Assembly (NCBI GenBank): GCA_016719385.1
Contig: JADJZA010000003.1
Location: 62,001-126,000, forward strand
DNA length: 64,000 bases
From: Candidatus Microthrix subdominans
GTDB taxonomy: Bacteria > Actinomycetota > Acidimicrobiia > Acidimicrobiales > Microtrichaceae
Direction of reading: 5' to 3'
Part shown: positions 8,866 to 16,299 of the stretch, one piece after another
How the letters are laid out: every line of letters starts with the position of its first letter
How positions within the stretch are numbered: position 1 is the stretch's first letter
Translations under genes and position numbers: made by a program
The notes under the pieces: model-generated
The model's input: the letters and a program-made list of their open reading frames with translations, nothing else
Database searches by the model: none
What the model was told of the DNA's origin: nothing

Positions 8866-8905
8866 CGACCCGTCCGTCTCCGCCGCACCGCCCGGGCGCG
8901 GTCTA

Positions 8906-9708
8906 GTGGGCGCCGATGCACCCAGGCCCCTGATCATCCCCGGCGGTCAGCGATGCGGCTCCACCTGGTTGGCCAGCTACCTCGACTCCCACCCCCGGGT
9001 GAGCCTGGCCCGGCCCCGCCGTCCCGAACCCAAGGTGTTCCTCGACCCAAACGCCGACGCCGGCACCTGGTGGCGCCGATGCTCCCGGCCGAACCCGACG
9101 GCAATGACCGGACCGGCCTACCGGCGCCGCAGTGGGTGCTCGAGAAGTCGACGTCGTACCTGGAACGACCCGAGACGATCGCCAGGATCGAACGGCACCT
9201 GTCCGGCGTTCGGGTGGTCGTCGTGCTGCGCGACCCGGTGGAGCGGGCGATCTCCAACTGGCGGTTCTCGGTGGCCAACGGCCTGGAGCACCGCGACGTC
9301 GCGGTCGCCCTCGATCCCGAGCGGGCCGTCGACGCCACCGATGACGCCACCGATGACGCCACCGATGACGCCGGCACGGTGCGGCCCCGCAGGTATCTCC
9401 AGCGCGGGCGCTTCGCCGAGCTGCTCCAACCATGGATGGTGGCCTTCGGCCACCGCCTGCACGTCGTCGTGCTCGAGGAACTGCTCGCCGACGCCGACGA
9501 GGGGACGCGGCTGTGCCGGGCACTGGGCCTGTCGCCCGAGGCGTCCGCCCCGGCCGGGTCGGTCAACGCCTCCCTGGACGACACCCCGGTCCCCCAGTCG
9601 GTCAGGGACGCCCTCGGCGAGTACTACCGGCCGCTCCAGGCCCCGCTGGAGGAGCTGCTCGGTCGGAGCCTGCCGTGGGGCCCAACGCCGGCCGGGCCGC
9701 CGAGGTGA
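8906..9708 (+). pseudogene. PAPS-dependent sulfotransferase, frameshifted
   Basis: Two frames together encode one sulfotransferase. The first (GTG at 8906) carries the 5'-phosphosulfate loop PGGQRCGSTWL and EPKVFLDPNADAGTWWRR. The second, open until the stop at 9708, carries QWVLEKSTSYLE and the 3'-phosphate motif RDPVERAISNWRF. The switch lies at about 9070-9085, near the GTWWRR codons, and needs a one-base change. Intact, it would sulfate a glycan or other acceptor using PAPS. It sits among glycan genes, so a sulfated surface sugar is plausible. Either a disabled gene or an assembly error. Its end overlaps the convergent flippase gene by 107 bp. Confidence 0.75.
9331..9372 (+). repeat. 12-bp tandem repeat inside the sulfotransferase
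   Basis: GACGCCACCGAT is repeated three times and followed by half a unit, giving the acidic stretch DATDDATDDATDDA. It lies between the 3'-phosphate-binding segment and the C-terminal part of the sulfotransferase, probably in a surface loop. The unit preserves frame. Confidence 0.9.
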
Positions 9709-10942
9709 TCGTTCCCAGCAGCAGGACGGCCGTGACCACCAGGTAGCCGGACGCCCCGCGCACGGCCACCTCCGCCGGTATCCCCAGCGCCGCCACCACG
9801 CCGACGGCCACCGCACCACCCGCCCAGCCAACCAGCGGCCATCCCCGACCCTGCACGGCGACCAGGACCGCGCCGGCGGTGGCCATCAGCGCCGCTGCGG
9901 AGGCGGCGCCGATCAGGCCCCCGAGCGCAGGTGTGGTCTGGGACGAGTCGCCAAACAGCACCGGCAACAGCGGCGGCGCCAGCACGGCCCCGAGCGCTGC
10001 GCCCAGCGCGGTCACCGGGAGCGCCGACCACCCCAGGATGCGGTTCACCCGGGCGCTGCGGTCGCCCAGATCCGCCTCGGCCAACCAGTGGGTGAGCCGA
10101 AAGAGCATGGCGCCGCCGACGAGCAGCGGGATGCGCCCGATGGCGATCAGGTTGAACAACCCGACGACGTCGGCCCGATCGGACCGGGCCGACGTGGCCA
10201 ACACCGGCACCGCCTGGGCGACCTGGACGGCCAGGGCGACAGCGGCCACCCCGGCGGAGAAGGCGACGTCGCCGCCGCTTCCCGGCCTCGACCCGACCGG
10301 GCTCGAATCCAGCCCGGCGCGCCCGCCGACGGCGAGGGTGAGCACGGTCGGCAGGTATCCGGCGAGGATGGCCACCGTCAGCGCCACCGCCGGGGCCCCG
10401 GCGCCGATCAACACGAGCGCGACGATCAGCCGGGCCGCTCCCTCCAGCGCCAGGTTGGTCCCCACCTGGGAGTATCGGCCCGCCGCCGAGGCGCGGCCGC
10501 GCCACCAGCCGAGCAGGGTGGCCGCCGGAACCAGTGCCCCGCACACCAGCGGCGGCACCACCGAGCCCACCGAGAACAGCTGGGTTCGCACCGAGTACCC
10601 GATGACGGCGACGACGACCCCGATGGCCGCGGCGGGGGCGAGCAACCGACCCAGACCGGTGCCTCGGCCCGTGCCGACGGCGCGGCGCAGCACCGCGTGG
10701 TGGACCGGCACGGTGACCGCTGCCGCAGTGACCGCCCAGACGCTCCACACCGAGGAGACCGGGGCAAACCCGGCGCCGTAGGCCCGGTTGCCGACCAGCA
10801 GGAAGCCATAGGCGAGCAGCCCGTTGAGGACCGCACCGGCGCCCAGCGACGCCCCGTCGCCCAGCGGCGAGGCGCTGCGCACCCGGCGGCTCACCCCGGC
10901 CCTGCCAGCGCCGGTGGCGTCGCCGTCGGCGTCGCCGCCCAC
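9602..10942 (-). CDS. Polysaccharide flippase-like (MATE/MOP-type) membrane protein
   Basis: A 446-residue, strongly hydrophobic protein with about 12 predicted membrane helices and the alternating layout of Wzx/MurJ-type lipid-linked-oligosaccharide exporters (FNLIAIGRIPLLVGGAMLFRL around the middle, and a long ALGAALGAVLAPPLLPVLFG helix pair). It lacks charged catalytic motifs, as expected for a flippase. Position between sugar-modifying genes and anchored surface proteins supports export of lipid-linked glycan units. Sequence similarity to named flippases is only at the level of hydropathy, so the call is moderate. Confidence 0.65.
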   Translation of the reverse strand: MGGDADGDATGAGRAGVSRRVRSASPLGDGASLGAGAVLNGLLAYGFLLVGNRAYGAGFAPVSSVWSVWAVTAAAVTVPVHHAVLRRAVGTGRGTGLGRLLAPAAAIGVVVAVIGYSVRTQLFSVGSVVPPLVCGALVPAATLLGWWRGRASAAGRYSQVGTNLALEGAARLIVALVLIGAGAPAVALTVAILAGYLPTVLTLAVGGRAGLDSSPVGSRPGSGGDVAFSAGVAAVALAVQVAQAVPVLATSARSDRADVVGLFNLIAIGRIPLLVGGAMLFRLTHWLAEADLGDRSARVNRILGWSALPVTALGAALGAVLAPPLLPVLFGDSSQTTPALGGLIGAASAAALMATAGAVLVAVQGRGWPLVGWAGGAVAVGVVAALGIPAEVAVRGASGYLVVTAVLLLGTITSAARPALGPTAGSDRAAPPAGPGAAGSTRRGRP

Positions 10943-10980
10943 CGCCGTGGGACCAACCGGCCCTGGTAGCTTCGCCGCCC

Positions 10981-11760
10981 ATGGGAGCGTTGGGGTTTCG
11001 GCCCGATCAGGGCCGAACCGAGCGCCTGGCCATGATCGCGATGGTGGCGGTGACCGCCCTGATCGTGGCCGCCTTGGTGATCACCAACGCCACGGCCGGT
11101 GACGATGTCAGCATCGCTCCGGACACATGGTTCGCCCCGGACGCACAGGACCAGGGTGCCGCACCGGTCGAGGCGATCGAGTCGCCCCAGGCGGTGATCG
11201 CCAGGCTCGACCCACCGGGCGAGCCGGCGCTGGTCGACCGCTTCGACCGGGACCGCATCGACGGGGGCGACCTCGGGTGGACGACGCTCGCCGGCGACTG
11301 GACCCTCGGCGACGACGGCGCCGATCGGGTGGCCAGCGCCGCGCCCGGGTCGGAGGGCGCTGCGGTGGCGGTGATGGTGCCACCGCCGTCGTTGGGTGCC
11401 CGTTGGGACCTGTTCGCCAGGGTCGCCCGCCCGGCCGACAACATGGGCCTCACCTGGGCGGTGGCCGACGCCGACAACTACTGGGAGGTGCGCCTGGCGA
11501 CGAGCAACGCCGCCATCGTCGTCAACCGGGTGACCGACGGGCAGCCCCAACAACTGGGGTTGTACGGGCCGGCCGGGGTGAACCCCGGCGACGCACTGCA
11601 CATCCAACGGGTCGGCGACCAGGTGATCGTCGCGGTCGACGACCACATCCTGGGCTCGTGGGCCCATCCCGAGCTAGCCGATCTCCGCCGGGCCGGAGTC
11701 TTCGCCGGCTCGGGCGGTCAGGGCGGTTTCGGAAGCGTCCTCGTCACCGGCGACGGCTGA
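10981..11760 (+). CDS. Membrane-anchored probable beta-sandwich (concanavalin/LamG-like) protein
   Basis: A 259-residue protein with one N-terminal membrane helix (about 17-37) followed by an extracytoplasmic domain. LVDRFDRDRIDGGDLG, then WTTLAGDWTLGDDG, DNMGLTWAVADADNYWEVRL and HIQRVGDQVIVAVDDH follow the pattern of concanavalin-like jellyroll domains (DUF1080/LamG type), which bind or cleave sugars. No catalytic residues can be assigned. TAGCTT (10967-10972) ends 8 nt before the ATG. The same architecture recurs in the gene at 13781-14482. Its end overlaps the convergent membrane protein by 87 bp. Confidence 0.6.
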   Translation: MGALGFRPDQGRTERLAMIAMVAVTALIVAALVITNATAGDDVSIAPDTWFAPDAQDQGAAPVEAIESPQAVIARLDPPGEPALVDRFDRDRIDGGDLGWTTLAGDWTLGDDGADRVASAAPGSEGAAVAVMVPPPSLGARWDLFARVARPADNMGLTWAVADADNYWEVRLATSNAAIVVNRVTDGQPQQLGLYGPAGVNPGDALHIQRVGDQVIVAVDDHILGSWAHPELADLRRAGVFAGSGGQGGFGSVLVTGDG

Positions 11761-13203
11761 CCGGCCACCACCGGTCCTCGACGCGTCACGGCCGGCCAAC
11801 AGCTCCTCACAGGCCCACACCCCCACCAGGATGAGCGCCACGCGCAGCTGCACGGCCGCACCCAGACCGTGACGGCTCTGGGCCACGATGTCCCCGTAGA
11901 AGCTCACCGCGCCGTGAAGGGGCGCTGTGGCCAGCAGGAACCAACCGATCTGCCAACGACCGTCACGCCAGCCGTCGGGACGGCGGGCCAGCGCCACCGT
12001 GGCCGCCACGATCGTGATGCCCACCCAACCGACCAGCCAGCAGTGGGGCCGCAGCCACACCAGGCCACCGACGCGTATCCCTGCGGGCAGGACGAGCGGA
12101 CCGGCGCCCGGCAGGCCGAGCACGGCGAGGGACAGATCCTTCTGGTGGGCCTCGACGATGTCGATGTCGCTGAAGGACTGGGACAACGCCCGACCGGACT
12201 GTACGACCAGCTCCGAAGGGTGCGACAACAGCCAGGCCGCATAGGCGCCGGACGCCTCGGTGGCCATCCACGCCCGAAAATCCTTCAGCCGTGGGTCGAC
12301 CGCCAGACGATCCGACGCCGAATAGGCCATGCCGCCCAGGTCGAGCACCGCCTCGCTGGTCGGCATACCCCGCTCGGCCAGAAACTCACGGGCATCCGGG
12401 TCGGGAATGCCCACGTCGAGCACCCACTTGGTGATCGTCTGGCTGCTCTGGTTGGTTCGTGAACCCAACCAGGACGAACCGACGATCACCAGCAGCGCCA
12501 CCGCGCCCACCGCCAGCGCCTGACGGCGGCGGCTGAACAGCCACCACAGCGCGGCGACCCCGACGAGCGCCGCCAACACGACGACGTTGGACTTTCTCAG
12601 CTCCACCCACATGATCACCAGCGGCACCGACCACCACAGCAGGTTGACGTCGCCGGTGCGACGCCAGCGCAGCGCCAGCGCCACCAGGCCCACCAAGGCG
12701 CTGAACGACAGCGATTCCGTCATCACCAACTGGTGCTGCCCCGCCACCTCCGGTGCCAGGCTGATGCCGAGGATCCAGCCAAAGGCCACCAGCTTCAGGC
12801 CCGGCCGCTGCGTTGAGGCCGCCGCCTCCCGCGCCAGCCACAGCCAGGCCGCAGCCGCCAACGCCGCCTGGCCGACGTGCAACCACACGCCCTCACCCAG
12901 GATGCGGATGGCCAGCGGGTATCCAAACGGGTACGTGCCGGCCCACAGGTCGAGGGACCACGGCGCACTCGCCCCGGTGCGCAGAAAGACCAGCGAATCC
13001 GAGAAGTACGGCAACCGACCGGCCGGCAGATAGGTGGTCGCGCGGGCGACGTTGATCGCCGCCAACAACACGTAGGCCAGACCGGCCACCCGCACGATGG
13101 CCGCCACCTGCGGATCGGTCGGCATCCGCCGGCCGATCCGACCGCGCAGCAGGCGCCAGGCCGGCGTCGGGCGATCCTCGGCGTCGGGTCCCGCGCTCGT
13201 CAT
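11674..13203 (-). CDS. Polytopic membrane protein, GT-C glycosyltransferase-like
   Basis: A 509-residue protein with roughly ten membrane helices. A long extracytoplasmic loop after the first helix (TYLPAGRLPYFSDSLVFLRTG) and the later HQLVMTESLSF resemble lipid-sugar-dependent GT-C transferases, but the diagnostic DD/DE motif is not clear, so the enzyme class is tentative. Start at the ATG at 13203, which overlaps the stop of the upstream gene (ATGA). It is the last gene of a three-gene minus-strand operon (14482 to 11674) with overlaps at both junctions. The charged C-terminal tail may be an artefact of convergent overlap. Confidence 0.6.
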   Translation of the reverse strand: MTSAGPDAEDRPTPAWRLLRGRIGRRMPTDPQVAAIVRVAGLAYVLLAAINVARATTYLPAGRLPYFSDSLVFLRTGASAPWSLDLWAGTYPFGYPLAIRILGEGVWLHVGQAALAAAAWLWLAREAAASTQRPGLKLVAFGWILGISLAPEVAGQHQLVMTESLSFSALVGLVALALRWRRTGDVNLLWWSVPLVIMWVELRKSNVVVLAALVGVAALWWLFSRRRQALAVGAVALLVIVGSSWLGSRTNQSSQTITKWVLDVGIPDPDAREFLAERGMPTSEAVLDLGGMAYSASDRLAVDPRLKDFRAWMATEASGAYAAWLLSHPSELVVQSGRALSQSFSDIDIVEAHQKDLSLAVLGLPGAGPLVLPAGIRVGGLVWLRPHCWLVGWVGITIVAATVALARRPDGWRDGRWQIGWFLLATAPLHGAVSFYGDIVAQSRHGLGAAVQLRVALILVGVWACEELLAGRDASRTGGGRSAVAGDEDASETALTARAGEDSGPAEIG

Positions 13204-13784
13204 CGCACCCGACCCAACCGTGCCCGAACATCGCCCAGCCCATCGGCGGGCGTGAGCGTTGACGAGCTCACCGAGCCCAAAGCGAGCGCCCCGATGCGCT
13301 CGGACCCCACCCACACCGCGAGCACGTCGTCGACCTGCACCAGCGAAATGGCCACCTCACCCGTCGGCGCACGACTTGGATACCGCTCGATCGTGGCCAG
13401 GCGCCCAGCGGCGTCGAACGTCGACAGGGAGTAGTCGCCCGTGGCCGCATTCCGTGCCATGCGGCCCTCCGCTTCGGATCCGGTGAGCACGATCATCAGC
13501 TGGGAGGGAACCTCGGGCAGCGTCACCGTCGCCGCGTCGCCCGGCTGGGACAGCCCGGCCCCAAACTCGATGCGGAGCGAATCGCCGACCGGCTCGACCG
13601 GAACCGCCGAGGTGACCAGCTTGGGCAGGCGCACCGCCGACGGGTTGGGCAGCTCGGCCAGCGACGGCTTCCACTCCCGTTCGGGATCCCGAGCAGCGTC
13701 GACGCGGGCCAGCACGGCGACGGCGAGGAAGCACGCCAAGGTCACCACACCGAGGACCTTTCCGGGCGCCCAGGGCCACCTCAC
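13200..13784 (-). CDS. Membrane-anchored extracytoplasmic protein, unknown
   Basis: A 194-residue protein with one N-terminal helix (VLGVVTLACFLAVAVLA, about 10-27) and a soluble domain predicted to be mostly beta-strand. I recognise no family. It sits between the anchored protein at 13781-14482 and the polytopic protein at 11674-13203, overlapping both by 4 bp (ATGA), so the three are almost surely co-translated and may form one envelope complex. Confidence 0.6.
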   Translation of the reverse strand: MRWPWAPGKVLGVVTLACFLAVAVLARVDAARDPEREWKPSLAELPNPSAVRLPKLVTSAVPVEPVGDSLRIEFGAGLSQPGDAATVTLPEVPSQLMIVLTGSEAEGRMARNAATGDYSLSTFDAAGRLATIERYPSRAPTGEVAISLVQVDDVLAVWVGSERIGALALGSVSSSTLTPADGLGDVRARLGRVR

Positions 13785-14482
13785 GAGGCCAGCTCCAGCT
13801 CGATGCGGGCAAAACGAACCCCTGCCCGGTCGGAGCCGATCGAAAAGGCAGTGGTCGTCGGCGCCTCGAGGTGATCGACCGATGCCACCCGACGCCGATC
13901 CCCGAGGTTGGCCCCGGTCAACTCGACCGAAACCGAACGCGACGTTCGGGTCAGCAGCACCGCGGGACCGGCCCCAGAGGTTGCCGAAAGGGCCCCGCTG
14001 GCGATCACCGACTCGCGGCCGTCGACCGCATGAACAAACTCGTATCCCTCAGCGGTGAGGCGAAACACCCAGAATTCGCCCTCGTCCCACTGCAGGTCGA
14101 CCCGGCCGCCCTCGGCCTCCTCCTCCCAGATGACACCGACGCGGTAGCTGGGAGGCAGCTCCCGTTGTGAAACAAGTTGGGCCGGTGCCTCATCGGCCAC
14201 CAGGGCGGTGCCGCTTAGCGACCAGCTGCCCTGCTCGGTCGCCCATTGGAAGGCGCCGCCCGGATTGAGCACCCCGGGGGCGCGAAAGCTGTCGGCGATC
14301 AGCCTGGGGCCTCCGTCGATCACCCCGGGTGTCGTGGCCACACCGGTGGAGCTCGTCACGACGATGACGCCGAGCGCCAACAGCGCAACCGCGCCGAGCG
14401 CCAACGCCGGCAGCGCCCGCCGATCGACAACGCGTCCGCGCTTGGAGGGCGCGCCACGGCGCCCCCACCGACCTACCCGCAT
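13781..14482 (-). CDS. Membrane-anchored probable beta-sandwich protein
   Basis: A 233-residue protein: a basic N-terminus, one membrane helix (ALPALALGAVALLALGVIVV, about 23-42), then a domain starting RLIADSFRAPG and including FQWATEQGSWSLSGTALVAD. This matches the layout of the protein at 10981-11760 (anchor, then RFDRD-type start, then GDWTLGDDG), so both probably carry a concanavalin-like domain. First gene of the three-gene operon running leftwards. Its upstream region is made wholly of 20-bp repeats (14491-14630), so its promoter must lie in or beyond them. Confidence 0.6.
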   Translation of the reverse strand: MRVGRWGRRGAPSKRGRVVDRRALPALALGAVALLALGVIVVTSSTGVATTPGVIDGGPRLIADSFRAPGVLNPGGAFQWATEQGSWSLSGTALVADEAPAQLVSQRELPPSYRVGVIWEEEAEGGRVDLQWDEGEFWVFRLTAEGYEFVHAVDGRESVIASGALSATSGAGPAVLLTRTSRSVSVELTGANLGDRRRVASVDHLEAPTTTAFSIGSDRAGVRFARIELELAS

Positions 14483-14490
14483 GCGCCCAG

Positions 14491-14630
14491 CTCGCTCACG
14501 TCGACGTCAACTCGCTCACTGGATGTTCAGCACGGTCACTGGGCGTTCAGCTCGGCCACTGGCGGATGAACACGGTCACTGATCGTTCGATTCGGTCACG
14601 GGGTGTTCAGTTCGGTCACGTTGTCGAGCA
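14491..14630. repeat. 20-bp imperfect tandem repeat, about 6.5 units
   Basis: Seven consecutive 20-bp blocks in strict phase from 14491; the pattern is roughly CTCGGTCACTGGNNGTTCAG read on the plus strand. Read on the minus strand, the unit GTGACCGAACTGAACACCCC encodes the last residues of the amidohydrolase (VTELNTP) followed by its stop codon. The array fills the whole 113-bp gap between that gene and the next gene on the same strand. Confidence 0.88.
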
Positions 14631-15837
14631 GCACCTTGCGGCGGGTGACCTCGTCGAGGTGGGCCACGTCGGCCAGGTAGTCCAGCGGCCGGGGCAGCGC
14701 CTCGATGTGGGGCCAGTCCGAACCGAAGATCACCCGGTCGGCCCCCATCAGCTCGATCACGTCGTCGACATCGTCCTCCCAGAACGGGTTGATCCAGATG
14801 TGGCGACGGAACGTCTCCACCGGGTCCTCGGCCCACCACCCCTCCATCTTCCTGGCGGTGATCCGAAGCTTGTCGAACAGACCTCCGAGAAACTTCGAGC
14901 CGTTCTCGACGGAGGCGATGCGCAGGTTGGGGTGGCGCACGAACAGGTGGTCGCACACCAACGACGACAGGAAGTCCTCGATCGGCCGCTCGAGCTGCAG
15001 CATGCGGATCGGCTGGGGCACTCCGGCGAAGTCGGTCGTGAACCCGTCGTTGGCGTAGCCGTGCGACGTGTACCCGGCGTCGCCGGCGTGGACGACGCAG
15101 GTGACGTGCGCCTCGGCCACCCGGGCCCAGAAGCGATCGTTGGATGGATGCCCGGGTGCCACCTGGCCCGATGCCGTCGTCGGTGCGGCCGCCCGCATCA
15201 CGATGCTGCGCGCCCCCTGGGCCAGCGCCCAATCCAGCTCCTCGCACGCCCAGTCGACATCGGCGAGGGTGAGGTAGGGCGCGGCGTAGATCCGGTTCTC
15301 GCGGGCGAAACCCCAGTCCTCCACCAGCCACCGGTTGAAGGCCCGAAACATGATCGTGACCGCCTCGGGGTCGTGCTTCAGCGCCTCCTCGTAGAGCATG
15401 CCCAGCGTGGGGAACATCCACACCGCTGCCAACCCATGGGCGTCCATCGTCGCCAGCCGGGCGTCGCTGTTGCGGTACTCGGCCCGGATCGGCTCGTGGT
15501 CGCGCAGCAGGGCCACCGGGTCGTCGTCGTTGGGATTACCCCGGAAGTAGTCGGCGAGCACGCCCGGCTTGGACACCGGGTCGAACGTGGCGTTGCTCAC
15601 GCCGCGAAACACCTGACCGCCGATCACCGGGTACTGGCGGCCGTTGATCGTCGCCCACTGAAACACCCGGGACCCCAGCCGGGGATCGAGGTGGCGGGTG
15701 AACGCGTCGATCGCCTCGTAGTAGTGGTTGTCGGCATCGAAGGGGCGGTAGCCCAGATCCGCACCGCGGTCGTCGGACGGTTCGACCGCGTGGGGTCGTG
15801 AAGCGCCGGTCTCCCGGTCGGTAATCGTTTCGGACAC
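14596..15837 (-). CDS. Amidohydrolase (ACMSD-like, amidohydrolase-2 family)
   Basis: A 413-residue TIM-barrel metal-dependent hydrolase or decarboxylase. The N-terminal PFDADNHYYEAIDAFTRHLDPRLG and the C-terminal IFGSDWPHIE (metal-binding Asp) are typical of the actinobacterial amidohydrolase-2 group. I start at GTG 15837, preceded by a GACGAGG ribosome binding site; an ATG at 15924 would overlap the divergent ferritin-like gene and adds unrelated residues. Substrate unknown. The last codons form one unit of the 20-bp repeat array. Confidence 0.82.
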   Translation of the reverse strand: MSETITDRETGASRPHAVEPSDDRGADLGYRPFDADNHYYEAIDAFTRHLDPRLGSRVFQWATINGRQYPVIGGQVFRGVSNATFDPVSKPGVLADYFRGNPNDDDPVALLRDHEPIRAEYRNSDARLATMDAHGLAAVWMFPTLGMLYEEALKHDPEAVTIMFRAFNRWLVEDWGFARENRIYAAPYLTLADVDWACEELDWALAQGARSIVMRAAAPTTASGQVAPGHPSNDRFWARVAEAHVTCVVHAGDAGYTSHGYANDGFTTDFAGVPQPIRMLQLERPIEDFLSSLVCDHLFVRHPNLRIASVENGSKFLGGLFDKLRITARKMEGWWAEDPVETFRRHIWINPFWEDDVDDVIELMGADRVIFGSDWPHIEALPRPLDYLADVAHLDEVTRRKVLLDNVTELNTP

Positions 15838-15922
15838 GGCAACCTCGTCGCGTGGTGGCCGCCGGCGGTGGCACCGGCGGACGGGTTCGAGAACTTGTCG
15901 GGGCGAGGTTACCGTTGGAACC

Positions 15923-16210
15923 ATGAGCAGCGAGAGCTACCACGAGCCGTACGAGGAACTCACCGCCGAGACCCGGGACATGCACCGGGCGATCGAGTCG
16001 CTGATGGAGGAGCTCGAGGCGGTCGACTGGTACAACCAGCGGATTCAGGTGACCACCGACGACGAGCTCAAGGGCCTGCTCGTCCACAACCGCGACGAGG
16101 AAAAGGAGCACGCCGCCATGGTGCTCGAGTGGATCCGCCGCCGCGATCCGATCTTCGACGAGCAACTGAAGAAGTACCTGTTCAGCGACAAGAGCCTCCA
16201 GAAGGACTGA
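15923..16210 (+). CDS. Encapsulated-ferritin-like protein (EncFtn family), no cargo tag
   Basis: A 95-residue two-helix ferritin-like protein. HEPYEELTAETRDMHRAI, then SLMEELEAVDWYNQR and HNRDEEKEHAAMVLEWIRRRDPIFD, match the core of encapsulated ferritins, with the iron-binding Glu (MEELE), Glu and His (EEKEHAA) in place. Family members form annular decamers that oxidise Fe(II) inside encapsulin shells. Here the protein ends FSDKSLQKD, without the C-terminal shell-targeting peptide, and no encapsulin gene occurs in the window. TACCGT (15910-15915) ends 7 nt before the ATG. Monocistronic, divergent from the amidohydrolase. Confidence 0.85.
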   Translation: MSSESYHEPYEELTAETRDMHRAIESLMEELEAVDWYNQRIQVTTDDELKGLLVHNRDEEKEHAAMVLEWIRRRDPIFDEQLKKYLFSDKSLQKD

Positions 16211-16299
16211 ACGAGCACGACCCGGTGTGAAGGGCCCGGCGACCGGCGCCGGCGCGAACGGGTAGGCCGACCACCGGGCACATCTGAGATGATCGGGTG

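Noticed and set aside
9070..10969. Continuation of the sulfotransferase start frame to 10969 as one giant protein
   Set aside because: After 9085 the frame is Arg/Pro/Gly-rich noise antisense to the flippase gene; the true continuation is in the neighbouring frame.
14491..14630. CRISPR array
   Set aside because: The units are direct 20-bp repeats with no spacers and no cas gene nearby.
15838..15924. Upstream ATG extension of the amidohydrolase
   Set aside because: It overlaps the divergent ferritin-like start and adds basic residues without family similarity, while GTG 15837 has a good ribosome binding site.
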